Notes: a model not told the origin generated them from the letters alone. DNA of 64,000 bases from Halobaculum halobium (GCF_030127145.1 NZ_CP126158.1:1798001-1862000), one strand, 5' to 3'. Shown: positions 29,252 to 37,379, counted from the first letter of the stretch. Program-made: numbers and translations.

Positions 29252-30967
29252 TCAGACCGCGCTGCGTCCCTCCTCGCCGGTCCGGATCTGGTAGGCGTTC
29301 TCGACGGGCAGGACGAACACCTTGCCGTCGCCCTTCTCGCCGGTCTGTGCGGCGTCGCTGATCGCCGCTGCGACGTCCCCGGCCGGGATGTCCGCGACGA
29401 CGCACTCGATCTTCACTTTCTGGTGGAGGTCGACCGTGTACTCCTCGCCGCGCCACTGGCCCTTCTTCGCGGGCTGGCTGCCGCGGCCGGAGACGTTCGT
29501 CACCGTCAGGGAGGGCGCGCCGACCTCCGCGAGGCCGGTCTTGACGTCCGAGAGCTTGTCCGGGCGGATGAACGCCGTCACCAGCTTGATCTCGCCGTCG
29601 TTTGCCTCGCCGCCGTCGGTGCGGATGATGTCGTTCTCGCCGCCGTCGGTGACGGTGTCGGGCTTGCCGAACTCGGGGTAGGTGTCGACGCCGTGTTCGG
29701 AGACGTCGAGGCCGTCGCGCTCGTGTTCGGGGGAGACGCGGGCCTGACCCACGGACTTGAACAGCCCGAACACCGCGCCGGTCGCCAGGATTGTCCACGC
29801 TGCGATGACGACGACGCCGACGACCTGTGCGGCCAGCAGGGTCGCGCTGAACCCGTCGACGTGGAAGAACGGGAGCAGGAGTGCGCCGACCACACCCGCC
29901 GAGCCGTGGACGGGGAAGACTGCACACACGTCGTCGATCTTCAGGCGCTTCTCGACGAACTCGAAGACGAAGGGAAGCTGTGCCCCGGCGATAAGGCCGG
30001 AGATGATGCCCCCGTACCAGACGACGACGTTCGCGGAGGCAGTCACGCCGACCAGGCCCGCCAGCAGCCCGTTTGCGACGTACAGCGTGTCGACCTTGCC
30101 GGATTTGTACAGCGCGGCCAGCCCGGCACCGACGGCCCCTGCGGCCATGCCGAGCGTAGTGTTCAGCGCGACGCGGCCGACGTAGTCGAACGCACCGAGC
30201 ACGAGCGAACCGTCCTGAACGGCGAACACCGTCGCGGCCGTCCCGACGTTGAATCCGTACCAGCCGAACGCGAGGATCAGCGTTCCCAGCGCCGCGAACG
30301 TCATCGAGTGGCCGGGGATGACGTTCGTCGAGCCGTCGGAGTTGTAGCGATCCATCCGCGGGCCGATGACGTACGCCGCCGTGAGGCCGGCGATGCCGCC
30401 CATCCCGTGCACGATCATGCCGCCCGCGAAGTCAGCGAAGCCGACTCCGCCGAGCGCGTCAGCGATGAAGCCGTTCGCCGCGCCGTCGTTAACCGCCAAC
30501 AGGCCGCCGCCCCAGGTGAAGCCGGTGACCACGGGGTAGATGACCGCGGCCAGCAGGACCGTGTAGCTAACGTACGCACGGAGCTTCGCACGGCCGGCCA
30601 CAGCGCCGGAGACGATCGTCGCGGCGGTCATGGCGAACACCGCGCCGAACAGCCAGCCGACCCAGTCGTTGACTGCGTTTGTCGTCATCGTGGCGTAGAG
30701 GTCGGCGACGGTGATACTCCCGCTGCTCGTCAGCGTGCCGACGACCGTAGAGAAGCCCGCACCGACGATAAAGAAGGCGAGAACGCCGACACTCCACGTC
30801 AGGAGGTTCTTCGTCAGCTGGTTCGCGACGTTCTTCGAGCGCACCTGGCCGGCCTCCAGCATCGCGAAGCCGGCGTGCATGAAGAAGATGAGGAAGGTGA
30901 CCACCAGCACCCACATCAGGTTGATCCCCTCCGCCAGGACCGCGGGGTCGACTTGTAGGAGCGTCAC
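29252..30967 (-). CDS. amt: Ammonium transporter fused to a C-terminal PII signalling domain
   Basis: The 571-aa protein is an Amt channel (about 1-410; eleven or so TM segments) with the twin pore histidines in [11 protein letters not shown] (His187) and VFPVHGSAG (His354), joined by a 45-residue acidic linker to a complete PII domain (about 458-571). The PII part shows [20 protein letters not shown], the T-loop [12 protein letters not shown] with Tyr510, the B-loop GEKGDGKVF and the C-terminal [10 protein letters not shown]. There is no stop or internal start in the linker, so the block normally supplied by free GlnK is covalently attached. GTG start 30967 overlaps the stop of a short leader ORF. 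Confidence 0.92.
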   Translation of the reverse strand: MTLLQVDPAVLAEGINLMWVLVVTFLIFFMHAGFAMLEAGQVRSKNVANQLTKNLLTWSVGVLAFFIVGAGFSTVVGTLTSSGSITVADLYATMTTNAVNDWVGWLFGAVFAMTAATIVSGAVAGRAKLRAYVSYTVLLAAVIYPVVTGFTWGGGLLAVNDGAANGFIADALGGVGFADFAGGMIVHGMGGIAGLTAAYVIGPRMDRYNSDGSTNVIPGHSMTFAALGTLILAFGWYGFNVGTAATVFAVQDGSLVLGAFDYVGRVALNTTLGMAAGAVGAGLAALYKSGKVDTLYVANGLLAGLVGVTASANVVVWYGGIISGLIAGAQLPFVFEFVEKRLKIDDVCAVFPVHGSAGVVGALLLPFFHVDGFSATLLAAQVVGVVVIAAWTILATGAVFGLFKSVGQARVSPEHERDGLDVSEHGVDTYPEFGKPDTVTDGGENDIIRTDGGEANDGEIKLVTAFIRPDKLSDVKTGLAEVGAPSLTVTNVSGRGSQPAKKGQWRGEEYTVDLHQKVKIECVVADIPAGDVAAAISDAAQTGEKGDGKVFVLPVENAYQIRTGEEGRSAV

Positions 30968-31032
30968 TGTTCCACCTCAACCGATCCACAACTGTTCAGC
31001 AGTGCCGTGAATTCCGTGTCGTTCTGGTACAT
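30964..31032 (-). CDS. 22-aa leader ORF translationally coupled to amt-PII
   Basis: ATG 31032 opens [16 protein letters not shown]… and ends in TGA at 30964-30966, which overlaps the amt GTG (GTGA, 4 nt). The TATA box TTTATGTA lies 28-35 nt upstream, so this ATG, not the amt GTG, is at the likely 5' end of the mRNA. Translation of amt would then depend on ribosomes arriving from this ORF. It may be a regulatory leader peptide or a tiny protein. Confidence 0.55.
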   Translation of the reverse strand: MYQNDTEFTALLNSCGSVEVEQ

Positions 31033-31060
31033 CTCGACGGTAGACGGGCCGATTTGGATA

Positions 31061-31068
31061 TACATAAA
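31061..31068 (-). promoter_or_regulatory. TATA box of the amt-PII operon
   Basis: TTTATGTA (minus strand) within CCTTTATGTATATCC, centred about 32 nt before the leader-ORF ATG at 31032. Confidence 0.65.
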
Positions 31069-31074
31069 GGTTGG

Positions 31075-31091
31075 AGTTGAAATATTCAACT
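31075..31091. promoter_or_regulatory. Palindromic operator candidate upstream of the amt TATA box
   Basis: AGTTGAA-ATA-TTCAACT is a perfect 7-nt inverted repeat with a 3-nt centre, starting 7 bp upstream of the TATA box at the BRE position. It is well placed for an activator or repressor of nitrogen-responsive transcription; the factor is not identifiable here. Confidence 0.5.
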
Positions 31092-31105
31092 TTCGGGTGG
31101 CCTAT

Positions 31106-31201
31106 TCACACGGGCGTCGGATCTTCAGGTGAATATAGGTCATATAAGGATGTAACATCGTCACACGCGTGGCAATTGTTGCACTCGGAGTTGACGCACA
31201 T
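31106..31201 (-). CDS. 31-aa four-cysteine microprotein
   Basis: ATG 31201 to TGA 31106-31108 encodes MCVNSECNNCHACDDVTSLY followed by DLYSPEDPTPV. The cysteines (positions 2, 7, 10, 13) are spaced C-x4-C-x2-C-x2-C, enough to bind one zinc or an Fe-S cluster, and the tail is acidic. The TATA box CTTATATA at 31218-31225 is 17-24 nt from the ATG, the strongest promoter match in the region and fitting a leaderless transcript. It sits between hemD and the amt operon on the same strand. Codon use is less GC3-biased than in neighbours, so coding is likely but unproven. Confidence 0.5.
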   Translation of the reverse strand: MCVNSECNNCHACDDVTSLYDLYSPEDPTPV

Positions 31202-31217
31202 AGTGACAGGCGAGAAA

Positions 31218-31225
31218 TATATAAG
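31218..31225 (-). promoter_or_regulatory. TATA box of the 31-aa microprotein
   Basis: CTTATATA within ACCTTATATATTTCTCG (minus strand), 17-24 nt upstream of the ATG at 31201, in an AT-rich island unlike the flanking DNA. Confidence 0.6.
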
Positions 31226-31332
31226 GTGACGATCTGCCGGATCCGCCCGAAATACCTCGCGCGCGCTTCCGAGTTCAGCGATCGGTGCGGCGGCCGATTG
31301 TTCGAACCGATCCGTTCGCCGACGAGCGCCGA

Positions 31333-32163
31333 TCAGGCGTCCAACTCGGATTCGCTCAACTCGGCGACGACTGATTCGGCGAGCGTCTCGAACGTCGCTT
31401 CCGCTGGCACCACGTCGACGGCGACGCCGTGTGATTCGGCCGTCTCGCGGGTTGGATGACCGATACAGCCGACTACGGCGTCGTTCACGCCCGCCAGCGC
31501 CTCCTCGCGAACGCCCCGCTCGTCGGCTGCGTCGAGGAAGTGCTCGACCGTGAGCGAGGAGGTGAAACACGCCCCGTCGAGGTCGCCGGCGGCGGCCGCT
31601 TCGACGGAGTCGCCGCTGCCCTCCGGCCGAACGAGTTCGTACAGCACCGTCTCGCGGACGGTCGCGCCGGCGTCGCGGAGGCCGTCGAGCAGCACCTGGC
31701 TCCCGTGGTCGGACCTGGCGACCTCGATCCGGACGCCGTCGACGCTCAGCGCGTCGAACGCGGCGACGAGGCCGGTCGAGGAGTACTCGTCCGGGATCAG
31801 ATCGACCGGCCAGCCGGCCTCCCGGACCGCGTCGGCCGTCGAGGGGCCGATGCACGCGATCGCGGGCCCCTCGCCCGTTCTGGCGGTAGTTCCGTCTCGC
31901 CCGTCGCCGCCGACGTCGGCTGGCGACCACCCGGCCTCGTCCGCGAGTTCGACGCCCGTCTTCGAGGTGAACACGATCCAGTCGGCGCCCTCCGGCACCG
32001 CGCCGGTCGGTCGGATCGAAAGCATCGGGTCGGGGACGGCCTCGGCGCCGAGCGCAGCGAGCGTCTCGACCGCCTCGGTCAGCCGCTCGTCGTCGGGGCG
32101 GAACACCGCGACGCGCGGGCGGTCGGTCCCACCGGCGGCTCCGTCGCCGCCATCGGCGCTCAT
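31333..32163 (-). CDS. hemD: Uroporphyrinogen-III synthase
   Basis: The 276-aa protein follows the two-domain HemD pattern: RVAVFRPDDERLTEAVETLA, DWIVFTSKTGVELADEAG, IACIGPSTADAVREAGW, then the second-domain ALRDAGATVRETVLYELV equivalents and the C-terminal GCIGHPTRETAESHGV. HemD sequences diverge strongly but these hinge and active-site stretches plus the operon make the call firm. It cyclises hydroxymethylbilane to uroporphyrinogen III. The ATG overlaps the cobA stop by 4 nt. An acidic Ala/Asp/Gly-rich N-terminus and inserts are halophilic. Confidence 0.9.
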   Translation of the reverse strand: MSADGGDGAAGGTDRPRVAVFRPDDERLTEAVETLAALGAEAVPDPMLSIRPTGAVPEGADWIVFTSKTGVELADEAGWSPADVGGDGRDGTTARTGEGPAIACIGPSTADAVREAGWPVDLIPDEYSSTGLVAAFDALSVDGVRIEVARSDHGSQVLLDGLRDAGATVRETVLYELVRPEGSGDSVEAAAAGDLDGACFTSSLTVEHFLDAADERGVREEALAGVNDAVVGCIGHPTRETAESHGVAVDVVPAEATFETLAESVVAELSESELDA

Positions 32164-33050
32164 GCGCCGTCACCTCCGCCGTCCCCGGCGATACTCCCGA
32201 CTGTATCGCCGTCGCCGCCGTCACCGTCGCCGGTGACGCCCGCGGTCGCGGCCGCGTCCCCACGACCGCGCAGTAACTCGATCACCCGGGCACGGGTCCC
32301 GGCGACCTCGCCGATCACGGTGATCGCGGGCGGCTCGATATCGGCGGCGTCGCGCACGTCGACGATGTCCGCGAGGGTTCCGGTCGCGACGCGCATCTCC
32401 GGCCACGTGCCGCGCTCGACGAGCGCGACGGGCGTCTCGGGGGCCATTCCGGCGTCGAGCAGTTCCGCGGTGTACAGCGGCAGCTTCCCGACGCCCATCA
32501 GCACGACGATGGTGCCGCCGGTGGCCGCGAGGGCCTCCCAGTCGACAGCCGACTCGTCTTTCGTCGGGTCCTCGTGGCCCGTGACGAACGAGACGGAGGA
32601 GGCGTGATCGCGGTGGGTGACCGGGATGCCGGCCACGCCCGGGGCGGCGATCGGCGAGGTGACGCCCGGGACGACCTCGAAGGGAACGCCGTGGTCGGCG
32701 AGGTGTTCGGCCTCCTCGCCGCCGCGGCCGAAGACGAACGGGTCGCCGCCCTTCAGGCGGACCACGTGGTTGCCGGCCTCAGCGAGCTCGACGAGCCGGT
32801 CGTTCGTGTACTCCTGGCTGGTCCGCTCGCCGCCGGCGCGCTTGCCCACGTCCTCGCGCTTGTCCTCGGGAATGGAGCCGAGGATTTCGGGGCCGGGGAG
32901 CTTGTCGTGGAGAACCACGTCCGCCTCGTCGATCAGACGGCGCGCCTTCAGCGTGAGCAGTTCCGGGTCGCCGGGTCCCGAACCGACCAGCGAGACGAAG
33001 CCGCCGCCGCGGTCGATTTCGTCGCCCGCGGCGTCGCCGTCGCGACTCAT
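32160..33050 (-). CDS. cobA: Uroporphyrinogen-III C-methyltransferase (SUMT)
   Basis: The 296-aa enzyme has the SAM-binding GSGPGDPELLTLKARRLIDE motif, VVRLKGGDPFVFGRGGEEAE, and EVVPGVTSPIAAPGVAGIPV, the three diagnostic blocks of SUMT. It methylates uroporphyrinogen III twice to precorrin-2, the branch point to cobalamin, siroheme and the alternative heme route. A Gly/Asp-rich tail of about 35 residues follows the conserved domain. The gene abuts hemC (TAGATG junction) and overlaps hemD, so the three genes are one operon. There is no fused siroheme-synthase or HemD domain. Confidence 0.95.
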   Translation of the reverse strand: MSRDGDAAGDEIDRGGGFVSLVGSGPGDPELLTLKARRLIDEADVVLHDKLPGPEILGSIPEDKREDVGKRAGGERTSQEYTNDRLVELAEAGNHVVRLKGGDPFVFGRGGEEAEHLADHGVPFEVVPGVTSPIAAPGVAGIPVTHRDHASSVSFVTGHEDPTKDESAVDWEALAATGGTIVVLMGVGKLPLYTAELLDAGMAPETPVALVERGTWPEMRVATGTLADIVDVRDAADIEPPAITVIGEVAGTRARVIELLRGRGDAAATAGVTGDGDGGDGDTVGSIAGDGGGDGA

Positions 33051-34187
33051 CTACGCGTCGCCCTCCTCCGCTCGCTTGGCGGTCTCGGTCTCGGCGGACC
33101 GCTTCGCGGCCTGGATGAGTTCGGCGGCCCCCTGTTCGCGCAACGAATCGGCGAACTCCGCGGCGGCCTCGCGGTGGGTGCGCAGCGGGAGATCGCGGTT
33201 CGCCGCCACCTCGGTGTCGCCGTCGGCAGACAGCACCCGGACGCGGGTGCTGACGTGTTCGCCCTGTACGAGCGCGTTGACGCCGATCGGGGCGATGCAG
33301 CCGCCGCCCAACTCCGAGAGCACGGTGCGCTCGACGCTGGTGGCGACGCGGGTCGGCTCGTGGTCCATCGCCGACCGGATCGCCTCGATCACGTCCGGGT
33401 CGCTCGCGGTGACGGCGACGGCGCCCTGGCCGGGGGCGGGGACGTGGTCCGCGCGGTCGAGGCGCTCGACCTCGTACTCGTCGCGGTAGAACAGGTCCGA
33501 ACGCCGGAGACCGGCCTCCGCGAGCACGATCGCGTCGTACTCGTGGTCGACCTCGTGTTCGAGCGCGCCGCGCTGGAACTCGGTGAGGTCGTCGAACCAC
33601 TCCTCGACGCTGCGCTCGTACTCGTCGTCGGTCTCCCGGAACTCCGCGGCCTCCCCCTTCTCGTTGGCCTCGGCCTCGACCCGGCGCTCGTGTTCGGCCT
33701 GCAAGTCCGGCGCGATCAGCTTCTGGATCCGTGTGTCGACGTTGCCGCGCAGCGGGAGCACCTCCAGGTCGGGCCGCTCGGCGAGCACCTGGGCCTTCCG
33801 GCGCAGCGAGGAGGTGCCGACGACCGAGCCGCGGGGGAGGTCCGCGAGGTCGCCGCCGTCGCGGGTGACGAGCGCGTCGCCGGCGGGCGCGCGCTCGCCG
33901 ACGGCCGCGACGACGAGGCCGTCGGGCATCTCGGTGGGCATGTCCTTCAGCGAGTGGACCGCCGCGTCCACGTCGCCCGCGAGCACGTGTTCGTCGAGCG
34001 CGCGCACGAACGCGCCGGTGCGGCCGAGTTCGGTGATGAGCTCCTCGTCGAGTCGGTCGCCCCGCGTCTCCACCTCGACCAGCTCCACGTCGCGGCGGCG
34101 CGTCGAGATCTCGTCTCGGACGCCCGCCGCCTGTCGGAGCGCGAGGTCGGAGCCGCGGGTTGCGAGCCGCAGCGTCCCGGTTGTCAT
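33051..34187 (-). CDS. hemC: Porphobilinogen deaminase with acidic insertion
   Basis: The 378-aa enzyme (usual about 310) starts LRLATRGSDLALRQA and has AVHSLKDMPTEMPDGL, GTSSLRRKAQV, LPLRGNVDTRIQKL, and Cys297 in LGGGCIAPIG, which anchors the dipyrromethane cofactor. Between RIQKL and YDAIVLAEAGLRR a Glu/Asp-rich insertion of about 58 residues (158-216, e.g. EHERRVEAEANEKGEAAEF) explains the extra length; it probably forms a surface helix. It is first in the hemC-cobA-hemD operon. ATG 34187 matches the family start. It is divergent from the arginine cluster. Confidence 0.95.
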   Translation of the reverse strand: MTTGTLRLATRGSDLALRQAAGVRDEISTRRRDVELVEVETRGDRLDEELITELGRTGAFVRALDEHVLAGDVDAAVHSLKDMPTEMPDGLVVAAVGERAPAGDALVTRDGGDLADLPRGSVVGTSSLRRKAQVLAERPDLEVLPLRGNVDTRIQKLIAPDLQAEHERRVEAEANEKGEAAEFRETDDEYERSVEEWFDDLTEFQRGALEHEVDHEYDAIVLAEAGLRRSDLFYRDEYEVERLDRADHVPAPGQGAVAVTASDPDVIEAIRSAMDHEPTRVATSVERTVLSELGGGCIAPIGVNALVQGEHVSTRVRVLSADGDTEVAANRDLPLRTHREAAAEFADSLREQGAAELIQAAKRSAETETAKRAEEGDA

Positions 34188-34306
34188 ACCCGAAACTCCG
34201 GCGCGACCGGGGAAAACGGGTTCGCTTCGCCAACACGGCGGGACGGTGGACCGTCCCACGGCCACCCGCCGTCGGCCGCGTCGCAACCTTCGCCGGACCG
34301 GTACCG

Positions 34307-34314
34307 TTTTTATC
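34307..34314 (+). promoter_or_regulatory. TATA box of the Arg-rich leader ORF
   Basis: TTTTATCG in CCGTTTTTATCGATCG, centred 27 nt before the ATG at 34337. Confidence 0.55.
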
Positions 34315-34336
34315 GATCGAGGGAGTACCACCGAGT

Positions 34337-34441
34337 ATGACAGCGAACGCCGTCGCTCACGTTCGCGACTCCTTCGAGCGACGCGTTCGCGGTGCCGCGG
34401 CCCGGAGCCGACCCTCCGCGCCGCGACGACCGGGCCGCTAG
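34337..34441 (+). CDS. 34-aa arginine-rich leader ORF upstream of argG
   Basis: ATG 34337 to TAG 34439-34441 encodes MTANAVAHVRDSFERRVRGA and then AARSRPSAPRRPGR: nine arginines in 34 residues, seven of them in the last 19. A good TATA box is centred 27 nt upstream, so the transcript would be leaderless. It precedes the nine-gene arginine operon by about 130 nt. The arrangement resembles an amino-acid-sensing leader peptide (attenuator), where ribosome speed at Arg codons reports arginyl-tRNA supply. Arginine-rich frames also arise by chance in GC-rich DNA, so the case rests on the promoter and the position. Confidence 0.45.
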   Translation: MTANAVAHVRDSFERRVRGAAARSRPSAPRRPGR

Positions 34442-34507
34442 GCCCACACATCACCACTCCCTCGTCGGTCCGACCCGCTCGCGTTCCTCCGGGTAGCGTG
34501 CAGTCCG

Positions 34508-34557
34508 CGATTAATTTTCACAGACAGCAAACGCCGAATTTATGAGTGTCGGCGTTC
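34508..34557 (+). promoter_or_regulatory. argG promoter and inverted repeat over the start region
   Basis: GATTAATTTTC at 34508-34518 is a TATA-like element about 25-30 nt upstream of a first ATG at 34542. An inverted repeat AACGCCGA / TCGGCGTT (about 34530-34537 and 34549-34556) flanks that ATG and could be an operator or an mRNA hairpin. Confidence 0.45.
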
Positions 34558-34568
34558 GAGCGTGGAGT

Positions 34569-35834
34569 ATGACAAAGCGCGTTGCACTCGCATTCAGCGG
34601 CGGACTCGACACGACCGTCTGCGTCCCACTCCTCGAGGAGGAGTACGGCTACGACGAGGTCGTCGGCGTCACCGTCGACGTGGGCCAGCCCGCCGAGGAG
34701 TTCGACGAGGCCGAGGAGACCGCCGAGGCGCTCGATCTGGAACACTACGTCGTCGACGCGAAGACCGAGTTCGCGGAGCTGTGTTTCGACTCCGTGCGCG
34801 CGAACGCGACGTATCAGGGCTACCCGCTCGGCACGGCGCTCGCGCGCCCGGTGATCGCGGAGGCCATTTTGCGGGTCGCCGAGGAGCACGACTGCGACGC
34901 CCTCGCACACGGCTGCACGGGCAAGGGGAACGACCAACTTCGCTTCGAGACCGTCTGGCGCGCCTCCGACAAGGAGGTCATCGCGCCCGTCCGCGAGCTC
35001 GGCCTCACGCGCGAGTGGGAGATCGAGTACGCAGACGAGAAGGACCTGCCCGTCGAGGGCGGCAACGAGGGGGCGTGGTCGATCGACACGAACCTCTGGT
35101 CGCGCTCGGTCGAGGGCGACGACCTCGAGGACCCCACCTACGTCCCGCCGGAGGACATCTACGACTGGACGACGACGCCCGGCGACGCGGAGGGCGAAGA
35201 GCTGGTCGAGGTCGGCTTCGAGATGGGCTACCCCGTGACGCTGAACGGTGAGGCGGTCGATTCGGTCTCGCTCATCGAGGAACTGAACGACCTCGCCGGT
35301 CAGTACGGCGTCGGCCGCACGGACATGATGGAAGACCGCATGCTCGGGCTGAAAGTGCGCGAGAACTACGAGCACCCCGCGGCGACCGTCCTCTTGACGG
35401 CACACGAGGCCCTCGAACAGCTCGTGTTCACCAAGGCCGAGCGCGACTTCAAGCAGCAGATCGACGACCAGTGGGCCCAGCAAGGGTACAAAGGGCTCGT
35501 CGACTCACCGCTCGTCAACTCCCTGGAGGGGTACCTTGACGCGGGCCAAGAGAAGGTCACCGGGACGGTCACCGTCAAGCTGCAGGGCGGGCAGTGCCGC
35601 CCCGTCGCCCGCGACTCCGAGTACGGCGTCTACTCCGAGTCGGCGGCGTCGTTCAACACGGAGACGGTCGACGGCATCGAGCAGGCCGACGCGACGGGCG
35701 TCGCGAAGTACCACGGCTTCCAAGAGCGCCTCGCGAACCGCGTGCTGGAGAACGTGAAGACCGGCGAGGACGGCGAGGAGGACGACGAGGGGGAGAAGCT
35801 GAAAGCCGACGGCGGCGAACCCACCGAGGAGTAA
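34569..35834 (+). CDS. argG: Argininosuccinate synthase
   Basis: The 421-aa enzyme begins MTKRVALAFSGGLDTTVCVP, with the ATP-pyrophosphatase P-loop SGGLDTT. It also has CTGKGNDQLRFE, the EYADEKDLPVEGGNEGAWSI block and STDTNLW-type citrulline/aspartate contacts (IDTNLWSRSVEGDDLEDP). It joins citrulline and aspartate. Start 34569 matches the family; an in-frame ATG at 34542 would add nine residues and is closer to the expected transcription start, so it cannot be excluded. The acidic C-tail (EDGEEDDEGEKLKADGGEPTEE) is a halophilic extension. It heads the arginine operon and is followed after 4 nt by argH. Confidence 0.95.
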   Translation: MTKRVALAFSGGLDTTVCVPLLEEEYGYDEVVGVTVDVGQPAEEFDEAEETAEALDLEHYVVDAKTEFAELCFDSVRANATYQGYPLGTALARPVIAEAILRVAEEHDCDALAHGCTGKGNDQLRFETVWRASDKEVIAPVRELGLTREWEIEYADEKDLPVEGGNEGAWSIDTNLWSRSVEGDDLEDPTYVPPEDIYDWTTTPGDAEGEELVEVGFEMGYPVTLNGEAVDSVSLIEELNDLAGQYGVGRTDMMEDRMLGLKVRENYEHPAATVLLTAHEALEQLVFTKAERDFKQQIDDQWAQQGYKGLVDSPLVNSLEGYLDAGQEKVTGTVTVKLQGGQCRPVARDSEYGVYSESAASFNTETVDGIEQADATGVAKYHGFQERLANRVLENVKTGEDGEEDDEGEKLKADGGEPTEE

Positions 35835-35838
35835 CGCC

Positions 35839-37379
35839 GTGAGCGACGATCCGACGGACGCCGACGCTCAGCCAACCGCCGGCGACGCGACCGGCAGCGA
35901 CGCGGACGGCGAGGCGGGATCCGCCGAGACCGTCGTCCGCCGCGACCGGTTCGCCGGGGGCCCCGCCCGCGGCTTCATGTCGAGCCTCGCGGCCGACGAG
36001 CGCATCTTCGCCGCCGACCTCGCGGTCGACCGCGCGCACACGGTGATGCTCGCGGAGCAGGGGATCGTCGGCGACGGCGAGGCCGCCGAGATCCTCTCGG
36101 GCCTCGACGCCGTCGAGGCCGCCGGCCACGCCGCACTCCCCGACGGCGAAGACGTCCACGAGGCCATCGAGTCGGGGGTCGTCGCCCAGGTCGGCGACGT
36201 CGGCGGGAAGATGCACACGGCTCGCTCGCGCAACGACGAAGTCGCCGCCTGCATCCGCTACCGGTATCGCGCGGACCTGCTCGATGCGGCCGAGGCGACC
36301 CTCGCGCTCCGGGAGGCACTGCTGGAGACGGCGGCCGAGCACGCCGACACGGTGATGCCCGGGTTCACCCACCGGCAGTACGCCCAGCCGACGACGGTCG
36401 GGCACTTCCTGTCCTCGTACGCGGGCGCGGTCGAGCGCGACACCGCGCGCCTGCTTTCGGCGTTCGACCGGACGAACGAGTCGCCGCTGGGCGGCGCCGC
36501 CTTCGCGGGTACCACCTTCGACGTGGACCGCGAGCGCACCGCAGCGCTGCTCGGGTTCGACGGCCTCGTCGAGAACTCCACCGACGCCGCCTCCGCGCGC
36601 GACTTCCTCGTCGAGGGAACCGCCGCGCTCGCGAACCTGACGGCGACGCTGTCGGGACTCGCCGCGGACCTGATCGAGCACGCGAAGGACGGCTACTTCC
36701 TCCCCTCCGACGACTACGCGTCCACGTCGTCGATCATGCCCCAGAAGGTGAACCCCGATACCCTGGAGTTGGCCCGCGCCGTCGCCGGGGACGTGTCCGG
36801 CGATCTGAATGGCCTGTTGACGACGCTGAAGGGGCTGCCGCGCGCGTACAACCGCGACCTCCAGCGCGCGACGCCCCACGCGTGGGACGCCGTCGACGAC
36901 GCGACCGAGGCGACCGAGGTCGTCGCCGGCGCGGTCGCGACGGGGGAGTGGGACGCCGAGGCGTGCGCCGCCGACGCCGGCGCGGGCTTCTCGACGGCGA
37001 CGGGCGTCGCCGACGCGCAGCGGCCGCCGGGGTCCCGTTCCGCACGGCCCACGAGGTCGTCGCCGACGCCGCCGCGACCGCACCCGACGACGCCGACCCG
37101 GAGACGCTCGCTGCAAATCTTGACGCGGCCGCGGAAGACGTACTTGGGGAGTCCCTGTACGAGTACGTGAGCCGCGAGGACATCGACGCCGCGCTCGACC
37201 CCGCCGGGAGCGTCGCCTCCCGCGCGTCGCGCGGCGGCCCGGCCCCCGACGCCGTGACCACGTCCCTCGCGCGCATGTCCGAGACGCACGGCGACCACGA
37301 AGCCGAACTCGCGGCCCGCCGCGACGCGCTCGCGGTCGCCGAAACGAACTTGACCGAGGCCGTCGACGGCTACGCCTGA
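35839..37379 (+). pseudogene. argH: Argininosuccinate lyase, interrupted by a one-base deletion
   Basis: From the GTG at 35839 the frame encodes most of ArgH: RDRFAGGPARGFMSSLAAD, GGKMHTARSRNDEVA, PGFTHRQYAQPTTVGHFLSS, and the signature SSIMPQKVNPDTLELARA. After GAGFSTATGVADA (about 37012-37018) the frame changes; the other frame continues AAAGVPFRTAHEVVADAAAT to a normal C-terminus EAVDGYA at 37379. One base is missing around 37018. Restored, the enzyme is about 513 aa including an acidic N-terminal extension. Because the genes around it are intact, and the pathway needs this step, a consensus error is more likely than a true loss. Confidence 0.88.
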
